Below, in pieces: positions 17,459 through 25,400 of a DNA stretch of 64,000 nt (position 1 is its first letter; each line of letters starts with the position of its first letter). Origin of the DNA: Flavobacteriales bacterium (lineage in GTDB: Bacteria; Bacteroidota; Bacteroidia; JACJYZ01); contig JACJYZ010000002.1 in the NCBI GenBank assembly GCA_020635855.1, positions 1,736,001 through 1,800,000 on the forward strand, written 5' to 3'. Below the pieces are notes generated by a model. That model saw nothing but the letters and a program-made list of their open reading frames with translations. It was not told the DNA's origin and did no database searches. Made by a program: the position numbers and the translations under genes.

Positions 17459-19033
17459 CTATTGCTTCACTATTTTCTTACTGAACCTTTTTCCGTTCTG
17501 TTCAATGTTAAGGAAGTAGATTCCTTTGGGTTGGTCACTGATGTCAATCACCTGCGAGTAGGCTCCTTTAAATTGGTGCAAGGTCTCATCGTACACCCTT
17601 CTTCCGCTTGCATCAAACATACGAATGGTGGTTGTGCCGCTTTTGGGGACGGAGAACTTCAGTTCGAACCGGCCGTCACCTGGATTGGGGCTTAAGGAAA
17701 CCGAGCGGAGTTCGAGGTTGTTCTCAGCGCTCACGCCATCCATGGATGAGAGCTTTTGCTGATCTTTATCGGTCACATCTTCGATGCGGATGGTCATTCG
17801 GACCTTGTGGTGCTGATCTTCCATATGGCCATGATCTTCGGGCATGTACATATGATTTCTGCTGGGGTTCATGCCATGCATGTCTTCCCTGGATTTCAAC
17901 ACTCCGGTTGCCGTATTTTCTTTACCATCGCGCAGGTATTCTATGGTAACCTCGTTTCCTGCCCCTGTGCTTTTGACCCCATCCAGAAGATCGGACATGG
18001 TGCGAACGGGATTGCCGTTCAAACTGGCAATCACATCTCCTTCTTTCAGTCCCATTTCTTCAGCAGCCGATCCGTTCATCACGTGCTCAATACGTATTCC
18101 GTCACTGTTCTCCCCTGGTTCTCCCGAGCCCATGATGCCAAGCATGGCTGTATTTCCGATGTGGTCCTCCAGGGATTCACTGAGTTCGCGCATCTGTTCT
18201 TCCAGATCTTTTCCAAACGCTTCCCAATCGTGCTCATTGATGGCGTCTTCCATTTGGTTACCAAAAGCATCCCAGTCGAAATCCTTCATGTTCTTTTCCA
18301 TTTCCTCTCCGAACTTGTCCCAATCCATGTTCTTCAACTGCTGATCCAGGAACTCGATGTGCGGGAAAGGAAACGACATGGCACTAAAGCTGGATTCGCC
18401 CAATGTTACTTCCTTTTCTTCCTTTTCACCATCTCTGCTGAATGCAATCAGGGCTTTGTCTCCAGGCTTCATGTGGCGTATCGCATCCACCAGTTCTTCC
18501 GGTGTATCCACCGTTGTACCGTTGATGCTTTGGATGATGTCACCGTTTTGCAAACCTGCTGATTCGGCTGGTGAACCCGGGATCACTTCTTCCATCACCA
18601 CACCTTCTCCTTTATCACCCTCTTTGCCGAGGGTTGCACCCAGGTATGCTTTCTTCTCGGTCAGGCTGTCGTGACAGGCTGTCCATCCTCCTCTCGGGAA
18701 ACAGAACCGGAAATCATGATCTTCGCTCCAGTCATCATCATCTGTAGAGCGCACAGTGATTTCGATGTTCCCTTTTGCTTCTTTCAACTTCAGCTGATCG
18801 AATACGCCCATATCCTGAAGTACATCTTCAGCATCCTGGCCTTCTTCCAGTGTGATCTCCTTGGTGGTCTCCGTGGTTTTTCCATCTTCGGTTACCCGGA
18901 TGGTGACCTTCACTTTTCTCTCTCCGTCATCCTCTCCGGTGATGTTTTTGGCCAATGCATACCACCCGCCGACGGACAGAAGCAGGATGGCAATCGGCAT
19001 CACAACAAATTTGAATAGGGCATTGCGTTGCAT
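17459..19033 (-). CDS. Double-PDZ periplasmic/surface protein with T9SS sorting domain
   Basis: The protein has 524 residues. An N-terminal hydrophobic segment (about 8-27) acts as signal or anchor. PDZ 1 covers about 125-205 (YLGATLGKEG, IPGSPAESAGLQNGDIIQSI) and PDZ 2 about 285-365 (MNGSAAEEMGLKEGDVIASL). Between them lies a highly acidic helix with three copies of a DW(D/E)xFGxxME-like motif (about 220-265). The final 80 residues (LSPNPGDGRFELKFSVPKSG to SKKIVKQ) are a T9SS sorting domain. No protease domain is present, so it is probably a scaffold or substrate-binding protein rather than a DegP-type protease. A perfect terminator follows. Confidence 0.82.
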   Translation of the reverse strand: MQRNALFKFVVMPIAILLLSVGGWYALAKNITGEDDGERKVKVTIRVTEDGKTTETTKEITLEEGQDAEDVLQDMGVFDQLKLKEAKGNIEITVRSTDDDDWSEDHDFRFCFPRGGWTACHDSLTEKKAYLGATLGKEGDKGEGVVMEEVIPGSPAESAGLQNGDIIQSINGTTVDTPEELVDAIRHMKPGDKALIAFSRDGEKEEKEVTLGESSFSAMSFPFPHIEFLDQQLKNMDWDKFGEEMEKNMKDFDWDAFGNQMEDAINEHDWEAFGKDLEEQMRELSESLEDHIGNTAMLGIMGSGEPGENSDGIRIEHVMNGSAAEEMGLKEGDVIASLNGNPVRTMSDLLDGVKSTGAGNEVTIEYLRDGKENTATGVLKSREDMHGMNPSRNHMYMPEDHGHMEDQHHKVRMTIRIEDVTDKDQQKLSSMDGVSAENNLELRSVSLSPNPGDGRFELKFSVPKSGTTTIRMFDASGRRVYDETLHQFKGAYSQVIDISDQPKGIYFLNIEQNGKRFSKKIVKQ

Positions 19034-19110
19034 GACGTTGGTTTTTTGGGATTCAGAGGTAAAGGTAAACCGTCAGCCTGCGCAATACTTTTAAAAAGTG
19101 TTAAGAGTTG

Positions 19111-19857
19111 TTAAGGTCTTCCGGACAGATCAAACCCAAGTATAGCGCCAAATTGCAGCTGAAACGACTGCACATTCAGTTCCTCTCTTTCCACATCAAT
19201 CATGGCATCAGAATACACACCGCTATGAAAGAGGGGTTTGAGCGGCGCGGCGAATTCAAAGGTGGGATACAGCCAGAGATGCTTCTGCAGTTCAATACGA
19301 AAACCGGTGGCAAACACCAGGTTCAATTGGCTTTCAAAACGACTTGCAGCGTTGGATTTGTTGGTACCGAACGACCTTATTACGGTTCCGTCAGTTGGGT
19401 TGGTTGCGATGTGATCCGACCGGTAAGTGGTGCCTCCCAGAAAATCGGCACCCAGCGCAAAATGATAGAAATCCTTTTCAATCTGGATCCTGAAACCCGC
19501 CCCCGAATATGAAAACTTACCAAACTCTTCGTGCGTGCTGATGGTTGTTCCGGCTGTGTCGTGGGTGACCGCATTGAACCTTGTGTGCACGGTTTGCAGA
19601 AAAAATCTGGTATATAGATCCCGCAGTACCTGTCTTTTGAGTCCCAAGCCGGCTTTCCAGCCGAATCCGTCGCCGTTCACCCGCATGACGGGATTCAATG
19701 CGTTGGGACCAGACAGCGAAGTTTTCACATACGTAACGGGAACCTCGATGGTCCAGGACACACTGTCTACCTTGACAAACTGGGCCTGCAAATCGGTGCA
19801 TGGGAACATCAACACACCAAGGCATAGCCAGAACCAGGATTGAAACATCTGCGTCAT
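19111..19857 (-). CDS. Putative outer-membrane beta-barrel protein
   Basis: The protein has 248 residues and starts with a signal-like segment (FQSWFWLCLGVLMFPCTDLQAQ). The rest alternates polar and hydrophobic residues in strands (FGWKAGLGLKRQVLRDLY, GAGFRIQIEKDFYHFALG, FRIELQKHLWLYPTFEFAAP) and ends FGAILGFDLSGRP, as expected for a small outer-membrane barrel. I do not recognise a named family. It lies 44 bases downstream of the receptor gene on the same strand and may share its transcript. Confidence 0.65.
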   Translation of the reverse strand: MTQMFQSWFWLCLGVLMFPCTDLQAQFVKVDSVSWTIEVPVTYVKTSLSGPNALNPVMRVNGDGFGWKAGLGLKRQVLRDLYTRFFLQTVHTRFNAVTHDTAGTTISTHEEFGKFSYSGAGFRIQIEKDFYHFALGADFLGGTTYRSDHIATNPTDGTVIRSFGTNKSNAASRFESQLNLVFATGFRIELQKHLWLYPTFEFAAPLKPLFHSGVYSDAMIDVEREELNVQSFQLQFGAILGFDLSGRP

Positions 19858-19901
19858 TCAAGTCCGAAGTTAGGCTTTTACGCAGATGTAACAAACTGCT
19901 T

Positions 19902-22349
19902 TTAGTTCATATCCGGCGTAGAGAAATTATCGCTGGCATCTTTCACCCGTTTGGTTCTGCGGCCACCTCCTCGCTGCATTTTTCCGAAGTTGTAGGTGAA
20001 TGTCAGCCAGAATTGTTGCGACTCCCAGCGGCGATCAATCTCAAAATCATAATTGATCAGGTTCTTGCTCTTGAAGCGAAACGCACCGGTTTGGAAGATA
20101 TCGCTCACACGCACTGAAATGCTGGCCTTGTTTTTCCAGATGGATTTGCGTGCCGAAAAATCAATGGTATATCGGGGCATCAGGGTACCCTGCACCACCA
20201 CCATGCGGCTGCGATAGTTACCATTCACCTGCAAGCTGAGGTTTTTGGGAAGGTTAAGCGACGAGGCCAATGTCGCACTCCATCCTTCATTCGTGGTCGA
20301 CAAATTCTCTGTGATGGCCGGGTCTTCCAATTGATTTTGCCATGCATTCAAAGTAAGTGTGTTGCGGTTCCATTTGGCCGGGTTATAGGTCAGGATAGCC
20401 TCAACGCCATACAGGTGACCTGTTGACAGGTTGTCAAAGCTAACCACGGAAACGCCCTCGTCGGTGAGATCCAGGAAACGCCGCTTCATGTCATTTACGT
20501 GGCGGTAGTAAACTGTACCGTTCACATTGAATTTCTCCCAATACTTCAGATAGCCCACCTCGAACACATGAATGAATTCGGGTTTAAGGAAAGGATTTCC
20601 CATCATAACCGTATACGGATCCGAAGAACTCGGGAATGGATTCAGCTCATTGGGATCCGGCCTGTTGATACGGCGGCTGTAACTGAAAGACAGTTCATCC
20701 ATTTCTTTAATCTTGTAGCTGACATGTGCTGACGGAAAAAAGGAAGTATAGGTATTTGTAAAAGACTGGTCGGTGGTTAGCAACTCAGCATCCACCAGAG
20801 TTTTCTCTACCCGGAGGCCGAACTGATATCCCCATTTTTTCTGTTGCCTGTGGTAAATTCCGTACACGGCACCTACATGTTGTGCATAGTTGAATTCGTT
20901 GTTGATGGCGGTATCGGGTTCGTATTCTCCCGAGTTGGATTGAAGTCGTTCCGAATATACGTTTTCATTGAGCCAGGTACCTGTGTAATGTACACCGGTT
21001 TCCCAGCGTATAGAATCATTCACCGGTAACACGAAATCGTTTCGAACATTGAACAGCTTGTCCAGATCTTTGAATGATACACGTTGCGAAACCATATCAA
21101 ACATGTATCCTGAATTCAGCGGGTCGAATGTTTCCAGGTTGGATTCTGTGGTTGGGTTGTTGCCCACACTGTATTCCACATCCAGGTCATAGGACTGTCC
21201 CTTTTTCTTGAACTTTTTTTGCCAGCCTGCATTGACTTTGGTATTCTGACCATTAACGTCTTTGGTTGACTCGCGGTTGGATGTGTAGGAAACCTCATCC
21301 GCCTCCAGGAATGCATTGTCGTAGTGGCGCTTCACCTGATTATCATTGAACTGGCCATTGGCGGAAACATAGAAAGTATTGCGATCATTCAGAAAGAAAT
21401 CAACTCCACCCTGGAGCCAGTGGTTCACAAAATTGAATGCGCCTTCGTCCGATCCGATCTGGCCGAACAACGTGTCGCGTAATACAAAGCTCCGGTCTAT
21501 CTCACCCCCGAACCAACCTTCACCCCTGCTCTGGTTATACCCGAAGGTATAGTTGAACTTGTCTTTCCTGTAGTTCAAATTGATTCCGGCATTGCCCTTG
21601 TTTCGTTTTCCTCTTCCGGCCGAAAGGTTCACGCTTCCGTTGAAACCGGATTGCTTTTGTTTTTTCAGAATGATGTTCAGGATGCCCGACATGCCTTCCG
21701 GATCGTATTTGGCGGATGGGTTGGTGACCACTTCCACCCTTTCTATAGCATTGGCCGGAAGTTGCTTCAGGTATTGCGACGCCGGAACTGTAAGCGGTCG
21801 ACCGTCAACCAGTATCTTCACATTGCCATCACCTCTCAGGGAAATATTCTCATCCGCATCCACATCCACGGAAGGAACCTCCTTCATCAGATCCAGGCCG
21901 GTTCCTCCCTGGCTGGCCATGCTCTTTTCAGCATTGAACACCTTCTTATCTATGTGGTTTTCCACCAGCGATCTGTCTGCAGTAACAGCAACCTCTTGCA
22001 ACGCCGTAGCCATTTCCTGCAATTTCACCGCAGGCACGGTCACGTGCCAGTTCTTGGAAGAGATGTTCACATCCGACACCTCCTGCGTGTTATAGCCAAT
22101 GAACCCGATCCTTAAAAAGTATTTTCCTTCAGGTAGATCTTTGATTACGTACCCGCCTTGTGCATCCGTAACGGTACCGGATACCAAGACCGAATCCAGC
22201 ACATTGTGAACAGAAACGGTGGCGAATTCAACGGGTTGGCCTTCGGATGCGGACATCACGGAACCCGTTACACTTCCTTTGGGCGGTTCAACAGCGAATA
22301 ATCGGGTGAAACCTGCAATCAACAACAACGACGTAAAAACAACTCTCAT
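19902..22349 (-). CDS. Outer-membrane receptor with carboxypeptidase-like domain (PF14905 type)
   Basis: I start at the ATG at 22349 (MRVVFTSLLLIAGFTRLFA, a good signal peptide, 815 residues). A longer frame adds 11 residues with no signal character. Residues about 25-110 form a carboxypeptidase-regulatory-like domain (GSVTGSVMSASEGQPVEFATVSV). A plug domain follows (GGTGLDLMKEVPSVDVDADENISLRG, with NVKILVDGRPL), then a 22-strand-like barrel ending FWLTFTYNFGKM and a short basic tail. It resembles TonB-dependent transporters but belongs to the barrel family that lacks a clear TonB box. Its ligand is unknown. Confidence 0.85.
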   Translation of the reverse strand: MRVVFTSLLLIAGFTRLFAVEPPKGSVTGSVMSASEGQPVEFATVSVHNVLDSVLVSGTVTDAQGGYVIKDLPEGKYFLRIGFIGYNTQEVSDVNISSKNWHVTVPAVKLQEMATALQEVAVTADRSLVENHIDKKVFNAEKSMASQGGTGLDLMKEVPSVDVDADENISLRGDGNVKILVDGRPLTVPASQYLKQLPANAIERVEVVTNPSAKYDPEGMSGILNIILKKQKQSGFNGSVNLSAGRGKRNKGNAGINLNYRKDKFNYTFGYNQSRGEGWFGGEIDRSFVLRDTLFGQIGSDEGAFNFVNHWLQGGVDFFLNDRNTFYVSANGQFNDNQVKRHYDNAFLEADEVSYTSNRESTKDVNGQNTKVNAGWQKKFKKKGQSYDLDVEYSVGNNPTTESNLETFDPLNSGYMFDMVSQRVSFKDLDKLFNVRNDFVLPVNDSIRWETGVHYTGTWLNENVYSERLQSNSGEYEPDTAINNEFNYAQHVGAVYGIYHRQQKKWGYQFGLRVEKTLVDAELLTTDQSFTNTYTSFFPSAHVSYKIKEMDELSFSYSRRINRPDPNELNPFPSSSDPYTVMMGNPFLKPEFIHVFEVGYLKYWEKFNVNGTVYYRHVNDMKRRFLDLTDEGVSVVSFDNLSTGHLYGVEAILTYNPAKWNRNTLTLNAWQNQLEDPAITENLSTTNEGWSATLASSLNLPKNLSLQVNGNYRSRMVVVQGTLMPRYTIDFSARKSIWKNKASISVRVSDIFQTGAFRFKSKNLINYDFEIDRRWESQQFWLTFTYNFGKMQRGGGRRTKRVKDASDNFSTPDMN

Positions 22350-22522
22350 GATTCTATATTTTCTGGTGCAAAGATCTGACAAACCGCATCACCAACCTGT
22401 TAACGAGTGTTAAACTCATTTGAATCCGGTGATTTGTATTTCAGCCAAAGGACGAACCCGTTGTCCAAGGTGCTGCATGAAAGGTGTAAAAAGGTTGATC
22501 AGCCACAGGAATATACCTCGTC

Positions 22523-22555
22523 TTGTTTCCCAATTCCATTTTTCCGCTATTTTTG
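22523..22555 (+). promoter_or_regulatory. Candidate promoter of tRNA-Pro
   Basis: TATTTTTG at 22548-22555 fits the TAnnTTTG minus-7 element exactly. A TTG at 22523-22525 lies 22 bases upstream. The tRNA begins 75 bases downstream. Confidence 0.5.
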
Positions 22556-22630
22556 TAGCCCCGTTCGCAGCCGGATGGCACCAAGCATCCGGTTATACGG
22601 GAAGTTCTTATCCCATCGAGGTTAAACAAT

Positions 22631-22706
22631 CGGGGTGTAGCGCAGTTGGTAGCGCACCACGTTCGGGACGTGGGGGTCGCTGGTTCGAGTCCAGTCACCC
22701 CGACCA
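22631..22706 (+). tRNA. tRNA-Pro (anticodon CGG), CCA encoded
   Basis: A full cloverleaf is visible. The 7-bp acceptor stem CGGGGTG pairs with CACCCCG. The anticodon stem CCACG/CGTGG has the loop TTCGGGA (anticodon CGG), and the T arm has TTCGAGT. Discriminator A is followed by an encoded CCA at 22704-22706. Total length is 76. Confidence 0.95.
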
Positions 22707-22715
22707 AAACCATGG

Positions 22716-22757
22716 AAAAAGCAGAGCGGGTATGAACAGGGTCGCTCTGCTTTTTTT
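22716..22757 (+). terminator. Terminator after tRNA-Pro
   Basis: GCAGAGCG (22721-22728) pairs with CGCTCTGC (22743-22750). A-run precedes and a T-run follows the hairpin. Confidence 0.85.
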
Positions 22758-22798
22758 GTTTTCATCTTAACATTTTCAGGAATTCGGGTACCTGCTAT

Positions 22799-23089
22799 TT
22801 ATGCGCTGCCATTTTGACGCGCACGTGCAGCGTTTCTGATTTGTCGTCCTTGCATGGGGACTAGCAAATCATGTACTTCGCAATCGAGAATGGTGGCCAA
22901 TAGATACAAATCCACCAAATGGGGCTGGCATTTATTGGAACACCAACCATTCAGGGTATTGCATGTTTTATTCATCTGACGTGCAACAAAGGCCTGACTC
23001 ATGCCCTTTGCTTCAATGCATTCCTTGATCCTGTTGATGGGAAGGGTTCTTAACACGAGACGGATACCGTTCCAGTCCTTGTCTTCCAT
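22799..23089 (-). CDS. Small HTH (XRE-type) transcriptional regulator
   Basis: The protein has 96 residues. Residues 18-75 form a five-helix HTH of the Cro/CI type: NRIKECIEAKGMSQAFVARQ is the scaffold plus first helix, MNKTCNTLNGWC carries the recognition helix, and LYLLATILDCEVHDLLVP is the characteristic end. The remainder is a short basic tail. It is divergent from rpoD, with a 154-base spacer that holds several short palindromes, so autoregulation or control of rpoD is a reasonable inference. Confidence 0.82.
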   Translation of the reverse strand: MEDKDWNGIRLVLRTLPINRIKECIEAKGMSQAFVARQMNKTCNTLNGWCSNKCQPHLVDLYLLATILDCEVHDLLVPMQGRQIRNAARARQNGSA

Positions 23090-23142
23090 GGTTACGTTTT
23101 GATGCGATGCAACATTTTGTTATCTGCCGTGTTCTTTGACAT

Positions 23143-23200
23143 ATGACAACAAAATGTCATTCAAAACTACCAATTTAATTTATACAAATCCATTTTGTAT
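23143..23200. promoter_or_regulatory. Two palindromes in the HTH-rpoD intergenic region
   Basis: ATGACA-ACAAAA-TGTCAT (23143-23160) and ATACAAA-TCCAT-TTTGTAT (23182-23200) are perfect inverted repeats. A related ACATTTTGT lies at 23112-23120 and its complement ACAAAATGT at 23149-23157. They sit between two divergent regulators and are candidate operators. Confidence 0.5.
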
Positions 23201-23243
23201 GATGGTATGGTTTTTGTAAGATGAATACCAGGAGGATTTTAAT

Positions 23244-24110
23244 ATGAGACAGCTAAAAATCAGCAAACAAATTACCGACCGGAGTAGCACTTCCGTAGAT
23301 CGTTACCTTCAGGATATAAGCAGATACAGCCTCATTACCGCTGAAGAAGAAACCGAACTGGCCAAACGCATTCACCAGGGAGACCAGGTGGCCATGGAAA
23401 AGCTCATCCAGGCAAACCTGAGGTTCGTGGTGTCTGTTGCCAAGCAATACCAGCACATGGGTATGAACCTGGCGGACCTGATCAACCAGGGCAACATCGG
23501 ACTGGTAAAAGCGGCTGAACGCTTTGATGAAACCAAAGGCTTTAAGTTCATCTCGTATGCCGTTTGGTGGATCCGTCAATCGATCCTGCAGGCACTGGCC
23601 GAGCAATCCCGGATCATCCGGTTGCCCCTGAACCAGATCGGATCCCTGAATAAGATCAACCGGGCTTTCTCCGATCTTGAACAACAATTTGAGCGGGAAC
23701 CCACCCCGGAAGAACTGGCGGAAAAATTGGAAAGCGATAGCAGCAAGATCATGGAAACACTGCAAGCTGCGCAACAGCACAGTTCCATAGATGCCCCCAT
23801 TCATGCAGACGAAGATGCAACGGTAGCCAACCTGCTTGTGAATCATGATGCTCCGGACGCAGACGAACACCTGATGGACGAGTCGCTGAAACGTGAAATT
23901 GAAAGGGCACTCAGCAGCCTCACCGAAACGGAAAAGGACGTGATCAAACTTTTCTTCGGTATCGGTTTCAGCCATGGCCTCACCCTGGAAGAAATCGGCA
24001 ACCGGTTGCACCTGACAAGAGAACGCATCAGGCAGATCAAGGAAAGGGCCTTGCGCCGGTTGCGCGACAAGAGCCGGAGTCGCGTTCTGAGGAGCTTCCT
24101 TGGAGAATAA
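23244..24110 (+). CDS. rpoD: Primary RNA polymerase sigma factor (Bacteroidetes RpoD/SigA)
   Basis: The protein has 288 residues, the short length typical of Bacteroidota primary sigma factors, which lack region 1.1. Region 1.2 reads SVDRYLQDISRYSLITAEEE. Regions 2.1-2.4 include LRFVVSVAKQYQHMGMNLAD and FKFISYAVWWIRQSILQAL. Region 3 follows, and region 4.2 ends LTLEEIGNRLHLTRERIRQI. It directs core polymerase to housekeeping promoters of the TTTG/TAnnTTTG type. AGGAGG lies 9-14 bases before the start, one of the few Shine-Dalgarno-like sequences in the window. Confidence 0.97.
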   Translation: MRQLKISKQITDRSSTSVDRYLQDISRYSLITAEEETELAKRIHQGDQVAMEKLIQANLRFVVSVAKQYQHMGMNLADLINQGNIGLVKAAERFDETKGFKFISYAVWWIRQSILQALAEQSRIIRLPLNQIGSLNKINRAFSDLEQQFEREPTPEELAEKLESDSSKIMETLQAAQQHSSIDAPIHADEDATVANLLVNHDAPDADEHLMDESLKREIERALSSLTETEKDVIKLFFGIGFSHGLTLEEIGNRLHLTRERIRQIKERALRRLRDKSRSRVLRSFLGE

Positions 24111-24132
24111 CCAAGGGTCCGGTCCATTTTTC

Positions 24133-24140
24133 TACCTTCG
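24133..24140 (+). promoter_or_regulatory. Candidate minus-7 element of phosphatase operon
   Basis: TACCTTCG differs from TAnnTTTG by one base and ends 12 bases before the phosphatase ATG, giving a very short leader. No clear minus-33 element is seen. Confidence 0.35.
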
Positions 24141-24152
24141 TAAAAAAAATCA

Positions 24153-24611
24153 ATGCGCATATTAATGGTATGCCTTGGCAACATCTGCCGGTCTCCCCTG
24201 GCGGAGGGGATCATGCAGGCAAAGGCACTCGAGTATAACCTGAATATCGAAGTCGACTCGGCAGGTACTTCAGGTTGGCACGAAGGCGAACATCCCGACC
24301 GCCGGGCCACACAAACCGCGAGCAAATACGGTGTAAATATTTCAGCTCAACGCTCACGACCATTATCTACTTCGGATTTTGATCAATTCGACCGGATTTA
24401 TGTCATGGACCATCAAAACCTGGCTGATGCGCAGGCCATGGCACAACCTCACCATCACACAAAAATCCGGCTGATTCTTTCGACCGTTTACCCCAACAAC
24501 ACCCCGGCCGTACCCGACCCCTATCATGGTGGAGACGAAGGTTTCGACAATGTATTTCATATGTTGGAACAGGCTTGTGACCAGATCGCCCGTGAAATCA
24601 GCCAAAGGTAA
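24153..24611 (+). CDS. Low-molecular-weight protein tyrosine phosphatase
   Basis: The 152-residue protein opens with the P-loop MVCLGNICRSPLAEG (CX5R, with catalytic Cys7 and Arg13). Near the end it has VPDPYHGGDEGF, whose Asp is the general acid. This is the complete LMW-PTP fold, and such enzymes remove phosphate from tyrosine residues or act as arsenate reductase relatives. No Wzc-type kinase lies nearby. The downstream methyltransferase gene overlaps its 3' end by 20 bases when started at GTG 24592. Confidence 0.93.
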   Translation: MRILMVCLGNICRSPLAEGIMQAKALEYNLNIEVDSAGTSGWHEGEHPDRRATQTASKYGVNISAQRSRPLSTSDFDQFDRIYVMDHQNLADAQAMAQPHHHTKIRLILSTVYPNNTPAVPDPYHGGDEGFDNVFHMLEQACDQIAREISQR

Positions 24612-25344
24612 CCTCTTCCTCATCCCCACTCCGATTACGGACGGGAAACCCGAATTGCAACTTTCACAGGAAGTAAAAGAAGCGGTGACACAATGCCATA
24701 TTTTCCTCGTTGAGAACATTCGATCCGCCACCCGATTTCTGTCGTCCTACCTTGATAAAGAGACCATGCACAATGTGGTGATCGAAGAAATCACCAATGA
24801 ACTTTCAGACGACGAAGTATTACAAATGTTGTTGCCACTTACGGAAGGAACGCATGCCGGTATCCTCTCCGAAGCAGGCATGCCGTGTATTGCCGATCCC
24901 GGAGCCAGGATTGTTTCAATGGCACATACAATTGGTATAGCGGTTCGTCCACTGGCCGGCCCCTCCTCCATTTTTATGGCACTGGTAGCATCCGGATTCA
25001 ACGGACAACAGTTTGTTTTTCATGGTTACCTTCCTCGTGATTCGGGACAAAGGAGACAAGCCATCTTTCATATTGAAAAAGATAGCACCCATCGTGGTTA
25101 TACGCAGATTTGCATGGAAACACCTTACCGGAACATGGCACTGTTTGAAGACCTGATCAGGATCCTGAAGCCGAATACTTTGCTTTGCGTGGCTGCCGGA
25201 CTGGGTGGCAAAAACAGTTTCATCCGGACCAAATCCGTTTCAGAATGGAAATCCTCCTCCCCACCCATTCAAAAAATTCCGTGCATTTTCCTGATACTGG
25301 CATCCCACAAACAGGTGCCAAACAAACACACAAGGAGAAAGTAA
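24592..25344 (+). CDS. RsmI-like SAM-dependent methyltransferase (tetrapyrrole methylase fold)
   Basis: The conserved core begins KGNLFLIPTPI. I therefore choose the GTG at 24592 (250 residues), which overlaps the phosphatase by 20 bases. An ATG further upstream at 24526 is possible but adds sequence that reads as the other frame. Family motifs are GILSEAGMPCIADPGARIV and VRPLAGPSSIFMALVASGFN (SAM binding), then FVFHGYLPRD. RsmI proteins 2'-O-methylate C1402 of 16S rRNA. Bacteroidota also carry a second shorter paralog group, and this could be either. Confidence 0.85.
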   Translation: MKSAKGNLFLIPTPITDGKPELQLSQEVKEAVTQCHIFLVENIRSATRFLSSYLDKETMHNVVIEEITNELSDDEVLQMLLPLTEGTHAGILSEAGMPCIADPGARIVSMAHTIGIAVRPLAGPSSIFMALVASGFNGQQFVFHGYLPRDSGQRRQAIFHIEKDSTHRGYTQICMETPYRNMALFEDLIRILKPNTLLCVAAGLGGKNSFIRTKSVSEWKSSSPPIQKIPCIFLILASHKQVPNKHTRRK

Positions 25345-25386
25345 GTTTTCCTTGCTCACCCCGTTATGCCTAGATAAGGAAACCCG

Positions 25387-25394
25387 TATCTTCG
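25387..25394 (+). promoter_or_regulatory. Candidate minus-7 element of PBP1A gene
   Basis: TATCTTCG (one mismatch to TAnnTTTG) ends 6 bases before the ATG, which would give an almost leaderless mRNA. Confidence 0.35.
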
Positions 25395-25400
25395 CGGCAA

